DNA of 6,230 nucleotides. Origin: an uncultured Succinatimonas sp. (lineage in GTDB: Bacteria > Pseudomonadota > Gammaproteobacteria > Enterobacterales > Succinivibrionaceae). A model generated the notes under the pieces. That model searched no databases, was not told the origin of the DNA, and saw only the letters and a program-made list of their open reading frames with translations. The stretch spans positions 1-6,230 of the forward strand of contig NZ_CAJKVK010000106.1 of the NCBI RefSeq assembly GCF_905203285.1. Reading direction: 5' to 3'. Made by a program: the position numbers and the translations under genes. Shown in pieces: positions 1 to 6,230 of the stretch. Each line of letters begins with the position of its first letter. Within the stretch, counting starts at the first letter, position 1.

Positions 1-151
1 TACCAAATCTGCGCGGACGGGATAAAAAAAACGGATTTCTAAAACGAGCAAGATTAGCCACCAAATCCGTTTTATCAACGTAAATCATCGAATCTGCAGC
101 AAACTCACTAAATGAAGTAATGCTTAAAGGCAGTTTGGAATAGTCGATCAT
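1..151 (-). CDS. AAA-ATPase-like protein (DUF1703 type), N-terminal fragment
   Basis: This is the start of a gene running off the left edge; 50 codons are visible on the minus strand. The peptide opens MIDYSKLPLSITSFSEFAAD, then YVDKTDLVANL, then FFLSRPRRFG at the edge. The YVDKT motif followed by FFLSRPRRFG is the classic N-terminus of the AAA-ATPase-like family (Pfam PF09820), where RRFGKS is the Walker A loop; the next base (A) fits the expected Lys. Family members usually carry a C-terminal PD-(D/E)XK nuclease-like domain (DUF1703) and occur in many copies in some gut bacteria; their biological role is not settled. The ATG at 149-151 is chosen because the family normally begins about 20 residues before YVDKT. 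Only a weak AAG-type ribosome site precedes it. Family assignment is firm; function, and whether the gene is intact beyond the edge, cannot be seen. Confidence 0.85.
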   Translation of the reverse strand, partial: MIDYSKLPLSITSFSEFAADSMIYVDKTDLVANLARFRNPFFLSRPRRFG

Positions 152-179
152 ATACAAAATTCTTACGTTGCTTGATTTG

Positions 180-185
180 TATAAT
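180..185 (+). promoter_or_regulatory. Perfect TATAAT, possible -10 box for the fliO-like gene
   Basis: A perfect TATAAT hexamer lies in the divergent region, back to back with the minus-strand promoter. No convincing -35 hexamer is found 16-18 bases upstream, and the resulting leader to the ATG at 334 would be about 140 bases. In AT-rich DNA a lone TATAAT is weak evidence; the true fliO promoter may be closer to the gene. Confidence 0.25.
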
Positions 186-187
186 GA

Positions 188-216
188 ATTGTACTTCAAT
201 AAGTTTTAAAAGCCAA
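188..216 (-). promoter_or_regulatory. Candidate sigma-70 promoter for the AAA-ATPase-like gene
   Basis: On the minus strand TTGGCT (211-216) and TACAAT (188-193) are separated by 17 bases. They match the sigma-70 consensus at 4 of 6 and 5 of 6 positions. Transcription would start near 181, about 30 bases before the ATG at 151. This is a consensus match only. Confidence 0.45.
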
Positions 217-333
217 AAGCTCATAAAAAGATTATTTTGTTTATTAAATTTAAAAGATATGCGGTTAAAGCTATTTTTTGCTTGTGCCCAATAATGTCTA
301 TGTTTGATGTGCAGGTTTAAATAAGGAATCTTT

Positions 334-642
334 ATGTCAAGTCTTACTCAAATGTGGATCATGCTTCTTTTAGTTTTAGCGATCTTAGGGGGCGTGATGT
401 TTTTATTGCGAAAGTCTAAGTATATAAAAAATCTTGATTCTGATATGAAAGTTATTGGAAGACTTGCTGTAGGCCCAAGATCTTATTTAGCTAAAGTAAA
501 AGTAGGGGATAAGACAATTTTGCTTGGTATAACTTCTCAGAACATAAGTTACTTATGTGATCTTTCATCTCAAGATGAGCATATAAAGGTCGAGAAGTTT
601 AAAAATGAACTGGCATCAAATTCTGATTTTACACAAAAGTAA
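334..642 (+). CDS. fliO: FliO-like flagellar type III export protein
   Basis: The 102-residue product is a small single-pass inner-membrane protein. A hydrophobic segment covers residues about 7-25 (WIMLLLVLAILGGVMFLL) and is followed by the basic stretch RKSKYIK. The conserved cytoplasmic FliO domain follows at about 39-80: MKVIGRLAVGPRSYLAKVKV, then ILLGITSQNISYL. It aligns by eye with the E. coli FliO segment around LGARERVVVVDV and LVLGVTAGQINLL. FliO assists assembly of the FliP-FliQ-FliR export gate of the flagellar type III secretion apparatus. The length suits the family (about 100-130 residues). AAGGAA at 323-328, five bases before the ATG, supports this start. FliO normally sits in a fliLMNOPQR operon; here no flagellar gene flanks it on either side within the window, so it appears to stand alone. 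The family call is good; whether it serves the flagellum from this position is inferred. Confidence 0.82.
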   Translation: MSSLTQMWIMLLLVLAILGGVMFLLRKSKYIKNLDSDMKVIGRLAVGPRSYLAKVKVGDKTILLGITSQNISYLCDLSSQDEHIKVEKFKNELASNSDFTQK

Positions 643-667
643 AATACTGTATAAAAGTTAACAGAAA

Positions 668-718
668 TAAGGCCGCAGAGGCAAAATTTCATGAAACATA
701 GAGAAATTCGCGGCCTTA
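668..718 (-). terminator. Stem-loop, probable terminator of the autotransporter gene
   Basis: TAAGGCCGC (668-676) and GCGGCCTTA (710-718) are a perfect 9-bp inverted repeat. A second stem can form inside it: AATTTC 685-690 with GAAATT 703-708. The loop region also contains the palindrome TTTCATGAAA (687-696). On the minus strand the stem is followed by the T-rich run TTTCTGTTAAC, so it can end autotransporter transcription. On the plus strand no T run follows. The 33-base spacing between the outer arms is long for a simple intrinsic terminator. Confidence 0.5.
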
Positions 719-726
719 AGAGGGTA

Positions 727-766
727 TAAGCGTCAGTCTTGAGTTTTAGCTTTTGTCTGACGCTTA
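727..766. terminator. Second stem-loop between the convergent genes
   Basis: TAAGCGTCAG (727-736) and CTGACGCTTA (757-766) form a perfect 10-bp stem with a 20-base loop. It lies 84 bases past the fliO-like stop and 7 bases past the autotransporter stop. On the plus strand it is followed by AAATTTGGTT, a weak tail; on the minus strand by TACCCTCTT. With the neighbouring stem-loop it probably separates the two convergent transcripts and protects 3' ends; neither strand has an ideal U tract. Confidence 0.5.
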
Positions 767-773
767 AATTTGG

Positions 774-3700
774 TTAGAAGCTGTGTCTGAAGCCTCCCGA
801 TACAGTATAGGTGTCTTCGTTGTCAGCTCCCAATGCGGTCTCACCTTCAATAAAGAAGTAGGTGTTATCCGAGCTCTTGACCGTCATACCCAAGCCTACC
901 GTATACCAGGTGTCGTCATTTTCATAAGTAATGTCCATAACACCGGTATTGTCATAAGCTCTGATATCCTGGTCACCTAAGAACTCATGTAAGGCATCGG
1001 CTCTTAAGTAGAATGTTGCCGGATGTTCCCAGTCAAGGAAGTCTTTACCCGCTCTAAAGCCCACTCTGCCTATCAAGCTGTGTATTGAGTCAAGGTCAAC
1101 TCTTGAACCCTGGGAGGTGGTGTAATCGGCTCCCGTGATGTAGGTGTACTGCAATTGGGCTTGCGGCTCAATGTAGTAGTTATGGGAGTTAGAGAACTTC
1201 CAGCCGTATTCGGCGGAGATGGAAGCGGTCTCGTTGGTATAGTCTCCGGTTACATGTTCACCCTGGGTCTTGGTGTTAAAGCCGAAGTCATTCTTAAGAT
1301 GACCGTACTTTAAGATTAAGTCGGCATACTGACCGTCGTTGCCCAAATAGGTGGTATAGAACCAGATGCCGTATCTTTCGATATCGCCGTCACCGTCAAC
1401 GGTATGGTAATCAAGACTGCCGTTCATGTAATCCAAGGCTACGCCGGTATGGAACTCACCGTAATCATGAACGTCTCTCTGGTCGATACCTACCTCGACC
1501 ATGGTGTTATGGCTTCTGAAGGCATCTTCCTTACCGATATTGTCATGACGCAGTCTGACCCAGACTCCGTGGTCGGTACTACCTACAAATCTTGCTTCAC
1601 CCTGACGCTTATTTAAAGTATCCATGTAAACGGCGTTGGCATAGTTGGCGCGGGACATGTTGATGACAGTCTTGCCGCCGTCGGAGATTTCGGTTGAGCT
1701 TATGCCGATAATCTTATGGTTTACGGCACCGGTAGCACTGTCCTCCTGAGTCTCAGCCGCCTTAACCTCAGCATCTTCAGCTAAAGCCATAACGGCACTT
1801 GCGGTAGCGATTCCCGCATCACCGCTTACCTCCTCAACCGGAGTTCCTTCATTGCCGAAGAAATCTTTGACAGTGGAATCACTCGGTTTCTCGGCGGTAA
1901 GTTCAGAGCCATTATAATGCACGTTTTCAGCCACGGTCTCATCGTAATTATCCTGTCCCACTTCATACTCGACATTAAAGACACCGTCATCTCTACTGCC
2001 GACGCTAAAGTGAACGTTGGAATCTTTTCCTACCGTGGCAAAACGCAAGCCGTCATGCAGCGCGGTATTGATTTCATCCGCGCTTACCGCATCCTCAAGC
2101 TCAATATAGTAATTACCGTTGGCTTGCTTCATATACAGCATATTGCTGTTGGTAAGATTATTGCCGTCAAGCTTCATCTTGAAATTAGAATCACCGTTAA
2201 AGTTATAAACAGTAAGTCCAGCAGCTGCAGAGTTCTGTGCATTATTAGCCTGAGTCAAGTCAATCGTCGGTAAAGCTGAAACGTCAGCTGCAGATGAGCC
2301 TGTAATTCCGGTATTAATGGAGGTTATCCAGCTCTGTCCGGTTACGTTCCACTGTGAGCCTTCTCCCATCTTAAGATTGACTGCGCCGCCTTCATAAATG
2401 GAGCTGCTGAATGCCGGGTTAAAATAAGTAGAGTTCTGATGTCCCTTATTACCGTCTTCTCCATCTCCGACACTTGCATCACCGTAGTCATCAGCGCGTC
2501 CGGTTAAACTGCCGCCCTTGCCTAAATCAATCTTCACAATACCGTTGTTACCTGCAAGGATATTGCCCGTAATATTAATTCCGGCATTTGTGTTTTCTGC
2601 AGGTTTAATATCAACATAGCCCGCATATGCGGCAAGAATATCACCGGTTATTGAGCTCTGCTGAACAACTGAGCCTTTATCATCTGTTAAATCAGCATAA
2701 TTAACCAGAACCTGGGCACGGTCTTCAACTGCCAAATCTTTGCTTTGGCTTACAATATCTCCTTTCAAATTTACAGCAGTACCTGCAGCTATAGCGATAT
2801 CGATGCTGTTAAGACTCTTATCGTATTGATTGGTTGAGATATCCGTATGTCCGTCAATAGAGATGGTGGTAGCTTCACTTGCTCCGTTATATGCCCAGAC
2901 TACGCGTTCCAAGTCATCATGCTCATTAGGATCTGCAGTTGTATACAACCTATTTGTCTTGCCGGATAAGGTTATCTTGGCGCCTTCTTCAGCGTATAGA
3001 GCAGAGATTACATTTTTATCTTTAAACGAAGATTCTCCTTCAGTTGCATCTTCATCTAAATCACCTGCCCCGGCAATTACACCGTATGACCATACTTCAT
3101 TGATATTACTTGGAGAGTCATTTAAACCCAAAATATTAACTGTAGAATTATTTCCACTAGATACAACTGCACCTAATAATTTATTTTGACCACTTGTTAA
3201 TGCTTTTATAGTACTTCCACTCTTAGAAGAAATTGCACAACCATTTCCATAGCCTTGCTGAACCTTATCTTTAGACAAATCGTTTGCAGTAATAAAATTT
3301 CCCGCATTCAATAATTCATTATTATTTTCAGCATTTAAAGTAACAGAGGAATCCGTATCAGCGTACAATCCGTATTTTTCAGCTAAAACCTCATTATATT
3401 TTGCATTTAAGACAACGGAACTTCCTCCTTCTCTAACAAATTTACGCGCAAGTACACCAGCGTTAGAAGCTTCAATATGATTAGATCCTTTTTCAGCATT
3501 TACAACAACATGTCCACCATCACGACTTATAACTCCTTGGCTTGATGAATTCTCTAATGAAGTATAAATAAAATTACCATCACCAGTAGCATTTACTTCG
3601 ATTGTTGACTTAGAACCATCAGAAAGAACACCCTGTTGATCACTATAAATAGAATTCTTTTTACTGATTAATTCAACATGGCTAGCAGACATATTGTCAC

Positions 3701-5944
3701 TTAACGCTGAAGAGTTAATACCAATTGCAGTTACGGAGATTTTATTATCAGGTAACTCTATTGAGGCATCCTCAGATGTTGCTATTAAAGATATTTCGCC
3801 ATTTTCTGAACTCAAAGAGACATCAGCCCCTGAAGCTCTAATTGCTGTAGCATATGCGTACGAGCCATTGTCAGACTTTGAATCATCGATGAATACTTTA
3901 GCAGCAATATTTATATCAGTTGTAGTAGTAATATTTACAGTATTTTTACTAGTAGTTTTATTATTTTGTATATATACACCATAAGAGGTACCATTGGTCG
4001 CTTCAGCATTAATTGAGAAATTATTTGCATTAAAAGAAGTTGTCACATCTGTAGCGACAAATTCATCATCATTTTGTCCATTTGACGCCTCAGCCCATAT
4101 TCCATATGATTCACCACCGCCCTGATTACTTTTTGCAGTAATAATTAAATCTTTTGCTACAAAATTAGATTCCAGAGCATCTTGCACATATACACCATAA
4201 GCCAAACCTGGTTGACCGCCAGTATTGCCTTTTATATTCTCAGAATATATAGAAAGATTTTCAGATGAAACGATATTAAAATTATTTTTAATTAAATTAT
4301 TTTCATTTTTTACACCTATCGCTTCAAAATTATGCCCCACTTTAGCAGACTTCGCAGTAATATCAATATCTTTACTTGTTAAGTCAATCTTACCATTGAG
4401 TTCACTTTCAACTGCAATAGAACCATTGCCTGAATTTTCTGTTGATTCTACATATATCTTTGTATAATCAGCTTCTTTTTCAAGATTTTTGATTGTAATA
4501 CTTGAATTATCATTTGCTCTTAAGCCATAAGCAAACTGACCTTCATCAACTCCGTCGACATTTTGTACTGTAATAATATTTTGAGCACCATTCAATGATA
4601 TTTCACTATCTGCGCCCAAGGAATAAACAGCATTTTCTGTAGCTTTTATTCTATTTTCATTGTCAGCATCTAAAGTAACCTTTCCAGATTCCACATAGAT
4701 ACCGTTTTTACCTATAAAATCATCAGTTATCAACTCCCCCTCGTTATTATAAATATTATCGTTTTCATCAAAACCAACAATATTATTCTTTGCGTCAGCA
4801 TATATTGTTCCAGATGATGTAGATAATATACCATTTTCTAAACCACCAAAAACATTATTATTACCTGCAATAATTTTACTAGTTCCAGAACCACTGGACT
4901 CAAACCCAGAACCAGTTTCACCAATAAACACATTATTATATTTATTGTAATAATCACTGAACAAAGCAACTGAATTTGTTATACTGTTCGTTGCTTTTAT
5001 ATTAAGTTCTCCTCCATTCTGAGTAACACCGTTTTTCTCTCCTATAATAAAATTTCCCAATGAATAAAGATTTGTTATACTAGTGTTTTGAGTTTTTACT
5101 CCGTGAGCATCTCCAGAGTTTATATAAATTGTCCCAGCATCAGAACTCAGTTCTACTTTTCCATTTCCGAAATTTAATACTCCACCCAACCAATTTGTAT
5201 TAGCGTTAGTTCCAGAATTAATACTTATCCCCTTTTTAGCAGAAACTATAATATTATTCGTTCCCAGATCTGCATTAAATATTCCTCTACCCGAGACAGA
5301 TGTTAAATCAACCTTTCCTTGCGCACTAATTATAATATCTTTATCTACTGACTCTGTAGCAAAAATACTATCATATCCAGAGTTTATTGTTAGATTATTA
5401 TTTAAATTAATATTTATTTTATCTGTTATTGAATATACTCCGTACTCTGTGGATATCCCTTTTGTAGTTCCTATTGTTTTTATTGTTAAATTATTCGCAG
5501 AAATATTTCCATCAATATATACACCTGCAGTATTTGCTTGTTTATCAAAATTTATAGATATATTACCATTACCAGAAATATTAGGGTGATTCCCTGCAAC
5601 ATTATTAAATGTAAGATCTACATTATCTCTTACACTAATATTTTTCCATACAATACTGTTAGCTATCTCGTCTCCACCAGCAAAACTTCCCGTTCCATTG
5701 ACCACTGTATTAACATCAATTGTAATCTCATCTCCTAAATTTCTGAACTCATTAATATTTAAAGTCTGATCTGCAAATGAAGGAGCAGAACCCCCTGCAA
5801 GAACTGCAGTTAGGAAGGAACTTAAGGCTACACCTTTACCAAAGCGCTTTACCCCCCCGCGAGGGTTTCTTTAATATAGCAATTGGCTAATACTGCTTTA
5901 TATGCGCTTATAAGCATGCGCATTGCGCTGTCAGTCTGACGCAT
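774..5944 (-). CDS. Large type Va autotransporter, phase-variable, in OFF frame
   Basis: This is a classical monomeric autotransporter: the C-terminal barrel inserts in the outer membrane and exports its own passenger to the cell surface. The continuous frame is 774-5705 (1643 codons), but its first start codon is a GTG with no signal peptide and no ribosome site. Upstream, ATG 5942-5944 with GAGG at 5954-5957 reads into seven G (5852-5858) and stops at TAA 5849-5851. With one more G it runs on into KRFGKGVALSSFLTAVLAGG and APSFA-DQ, giving 1723 residues. In that numbering: signal peptide 1-58 with a long N-extension; beta-helix passenger about 59-1300, rich in N, S, T, G and V with recurring YGVY/YGIW and NA-x-x-N rungs; autochaperone-like segment about 1240-1315; helical linker about 1375-1450; barrel (Autotransporter, PF03797) about 1455-1723, ending GGFRHSF with the terminal Phe used for barrel assembly. 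No protease motif was recognised, so adhesin or biofilm roles are guesses. The reading frame is closed as sequenced. Confidence 0.9.
5849..5944 (-). CDS. OFF-state leader peptide of the autotransporter (31 codons)
   Basis: This is what the autotransporter start site encodes with the present G7 tract. It begins MRQTDSAMRMLIS, ends KETLAGG, and stops at TAA 5849-5851 immediately after the G run. It is the N-terminal extension of the autotransporter signal peptide, cut short, rather than a separate gene. GAGGT at 5953-5957, about nine bases before the ATG, gives it a good ribosome site. It has no independent function that can be recognised. Confidence 0.7.
   Translation of the reverse strand: MRQTDSAMRMLISAYKAVLANCYIKETLAGG
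5852..5858 (-). repeat. Poly-G tract (G7), contingency switch
   Basis: Seven consecutive G on the coding strand (seven C as written) lie between codons for ETLA and KRFG. G8, or G8 plus or minus three, joins the upstream ATG to the signal peptide and passenger. G7 gives TAA directly after the run. Homopolymeric G or C tracts of this kind switch surface proteins on and off by slipped-strand mispairing in Campylobacter, Neisseria and Bordetella. Confidence 0.8.
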
Positions 5945-5953
5945 TGTCTTTTA

Positions 5954-5980
5954 CCTCAATAAATTTTCTCTATGTTGAGG
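5954..5980 (-). promoter_or_regulatory. Inverted repeat overlapping the start region and ribosome site
   Basis: CCTCAA (5975-5980) and TTGAGG (5954-5959) are perfect 6-bp arms around a 15-base spacer. The proximal arm contains the Shine-Dalgarno sequence and the distal arm sits at the expected transcription start. It could be an operator, or an RNA hairpin hiding the ribosome site if transcription starts a little upstream. Six-base arms can arise by chance. Confidence 0.25.
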
Positions 5981-5983
5981 CGT

Positions 5984-6010
5984 ATTATAATTAAATTTGC
6001 GTAGTGAAAA
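5984..6010 (-). promoter_or_regulatory. Candidate sigma-70 promoter of the autotransporter
   Basis: A perfect TATAAT (5984-5989) is preceded by TTTTCA (6005-6010), a 4 of 6 match to the -35 box, with a 15-base spacer, shorter than ideal. Transcription would start near 5977, leaving a leader of about 33 bases before ATG 5942-5944 that includes the GAGG ribosome site. The position supports the upstream ATG as the real start and argues against the GTG at 5705. Confidence 0.5.
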
Positions 6011-6143
6011 TATACGTAACAGTTAAAAAATCCAGCTTTGCGCAAAAATTTTTCAACGCAATTTCTGTACTTACTATCTACTTTTTAAACCCCACAAGCA
6101 TTCATCCTGCAAAATCCGTTTAAATTTCAAACGACTACTTTTT
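5990..6143. other. Non-coding DNA between IS end and autotransporter promoter
   Basis: No open frame of note is present on either strand. The stretch is AT-rich and includes the self-complementary run AAAAATTTTT (6044-6053) next to TTGCGCAA (6038-6045), a perfect 8-bp palindrome. A further CGCAA is at 6057-6061. These could be bent DNA or a regulator site for the downstream gene, but nothing identifies a specific factor. The -35 hexamer of the candidate promoter falls inside the lower end. Confidence 0.4.
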
Positions 6144-6230
6144 TTGACGTCCTCACCGGTCTAAAAGCCGATGATTCCTACTGCTAAACAACAATACAGC
6201 TGTTAGCTTCAGAGGGTTCCTGCTGCCGAC
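6144..6230 (-). mobile_element. Right end of an IS200/IS605-family element (partial)
   Basis: Read on the plus strand, TTGACGTCCTC (6144-6154) leads into a stem-loop and then GATTCCTAC (6173-6181). This layout (TTGAC-x-TCCTC, GC-rich stem, GATTCC) is the characteristic right end of IS605-type elements carrying tnpB, recognised here from general familiarity with such ends. The stem is TCACCGG (6153-6159) with CCGATGA (6168-6174), and the loop is eight bases; one pair is G-U in the minus-strand RNA. The element body lies beyond 6230. The boundary is placed at TTGAC (6144). IS200/IS605 elements move as single strands with terminal hairpins and leave no target duplication. Confidence 0.65.
6184..6230 (-). 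CDS. tnpB: Probable C-terminal tail of TnpB
   Basis: Only 15 codons plus a stop are visible on the minus strand: RQQEPSEANSCIVV, then TAG at 6184-6186. TnpB proteins of IS605 elements often end with a K/RQE-type motif some 10-20 residues before the stop, just ahead of the right-end hairpin, and this frame fits that pattern. Another frame starting with VGSRNPLKLTAV stays open further, to a TGA inside the terminal hairpin, and cannot be excluded. TnpB is an RNA-guided DNA endonuclease related to Cas12. The catalytic RuvC residues lie outside the window, so activity cannot be judged. Confidence 0.4.
   Translation of the reverse strand, partial: RQQEPSEANSCIVV

Larger units (their letters stand above)
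6126..6230 (-). ncRNA. 3' part of a TnpB guide RNA (omega/reRNA), with guide
   Basis: In IS605 elements the right end is transcribed as a guide RNA. Its scaffold finishes at the element boundary and its guide is the flanking DNA. Here the scaffold would include the stem-loop 6153-6174 and end GAGGACGTCAA at 6144-6154. The guide would start at 6143 and read AAAAAGTAGTCGTTTG on the minus strand. The 5' end of the RNA is beyond or near 6230, and the guide length of 16-18 is taken from known TnpB systems. Confidence 0.45.

Noticed and set aside
28..73. Perfect 11-bp inverted repeat AAAACGGATTT / AAATCCGTTTT
   Set aside because: Both arms are inside the conserved coding motifs of the AAA-ATPase-like gene (DKTDL and RNPFF), so codon content explains them. 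No T run or regulatory context.
266..294. Possible sigma-28 flagellar promoter, TAAAGCTA with CCCAATAA, upstream of the fliO-like gene
   Set aside because: The spacer is 13 rather than 11 bases and the -10 half lacks the key GATA. Too weak to report as a feature despite the attractive context.
5703..5705. GTG as the true start of the autotransporter
   Set aside because: It has no ribosome site and no signal peptide. The same frame continues upstream through a clear signal-peptide core (5706 to about 5850), and a promoter, ribosome site and ATG lie further upstream.
783..5738. Seven plus-strand open frames of 65-119 codons (for example 1917-2273 and 2830-3189)
   Set aside because: All lie antisense within the autotransporter frame, lack ribosome sites and recognisable domains, and are expected by chance opposite a long gene.
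3100..5850. Tandem or CRISPR-like repeats in the passenger region
   Set aside because: The repetition is at protein level (beta-helix rungs with N, G, V and I spacing). No regularly spaced identical DNA repeats are seen.
5852..5858. The frame break as an ordinary pseudogene mutation
   Set aside because: It cannot be excluded, nor can a homopolymer sequencing error. But the break is exactly at the longest G run noticed in the window, and the remaining 1643 codons are intact, which fits a reversible switch better than decay.
730..5942. GCGTCAGAC present both at the start of the autotransporter gene (minus strand near 5934-5942) and just after its stop (near 755-763)
   Set aside because: Nine bases only. 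One copy is coding and the other is in a terminator-like stem; no sign of an attachment site or cassette boundary.

Overview
The window looks like accessory DNA from a Gram-negative, probably motile, host-associated bacterium. An outer-membrane autotransporter and a FliO-type flagellar export protein are both present. The AT-rich base composition, the AAA-ATPase-like gene and the IS200/IS605 end recall gut Gammaproteobacteria such as Succinivibrionaceae, but that placement is inference; no marker gene is present.

Layout from left to right. Positions 1-151 (minus) hold the first 50 codons of an AAA-ATPase-like protein that runs off the left edge. Positions 152-333 form a divergent promoter region. 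Positions 334-642 (plus) encode a stand-alone FliO-like protein. Positions 643-773 carry two stem-loops between convergent genes. Positions 774-5944 (minus) are one very large autotransporter gene. Positions 5945-6143 hold its promoter region. Positions 6144-6230 are the right end of an IS200/IS605-family element on the minus strand, with the probable tail of tnpB and the 3' end of its guide RNA.

The main result concerns the autotransporter. The long open frame seems to start only at a GTG at 5705, with no signal peptide and no ribosome binding site. Reading upstream by hand, a good Shine-Dalgarno and ATG lie at 5954-5957 and 5942-5944. The frame from that ATG meets a run of seven G (minus strand, 5852-5858) and then stops at TAA 5849-5851. 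One more G joins this start exactly to a signal peptide ending in PSFA and to the passenger, giving 1723 residues. The gene therefore looks like a phase-variable surface protein switched by slipped-strand mispairing in a poly-G tract, captured here in the OFF (G7) state. The tract sits inside a long N-terminal extension of the signal peptide.

The autotransporter is also a compositional mosaic. Its C-terminal half (barrel, linker, distal passenger) is near 50% GC, while the proximal passenger is far more AT-rich, with a switch near position 3120. The IS element is co-oriented with the autotransporter and ends about 150 bp upstream of the -10 box, so read-through transcription or guide-RNA effects on the surface gene are possible but unproven.
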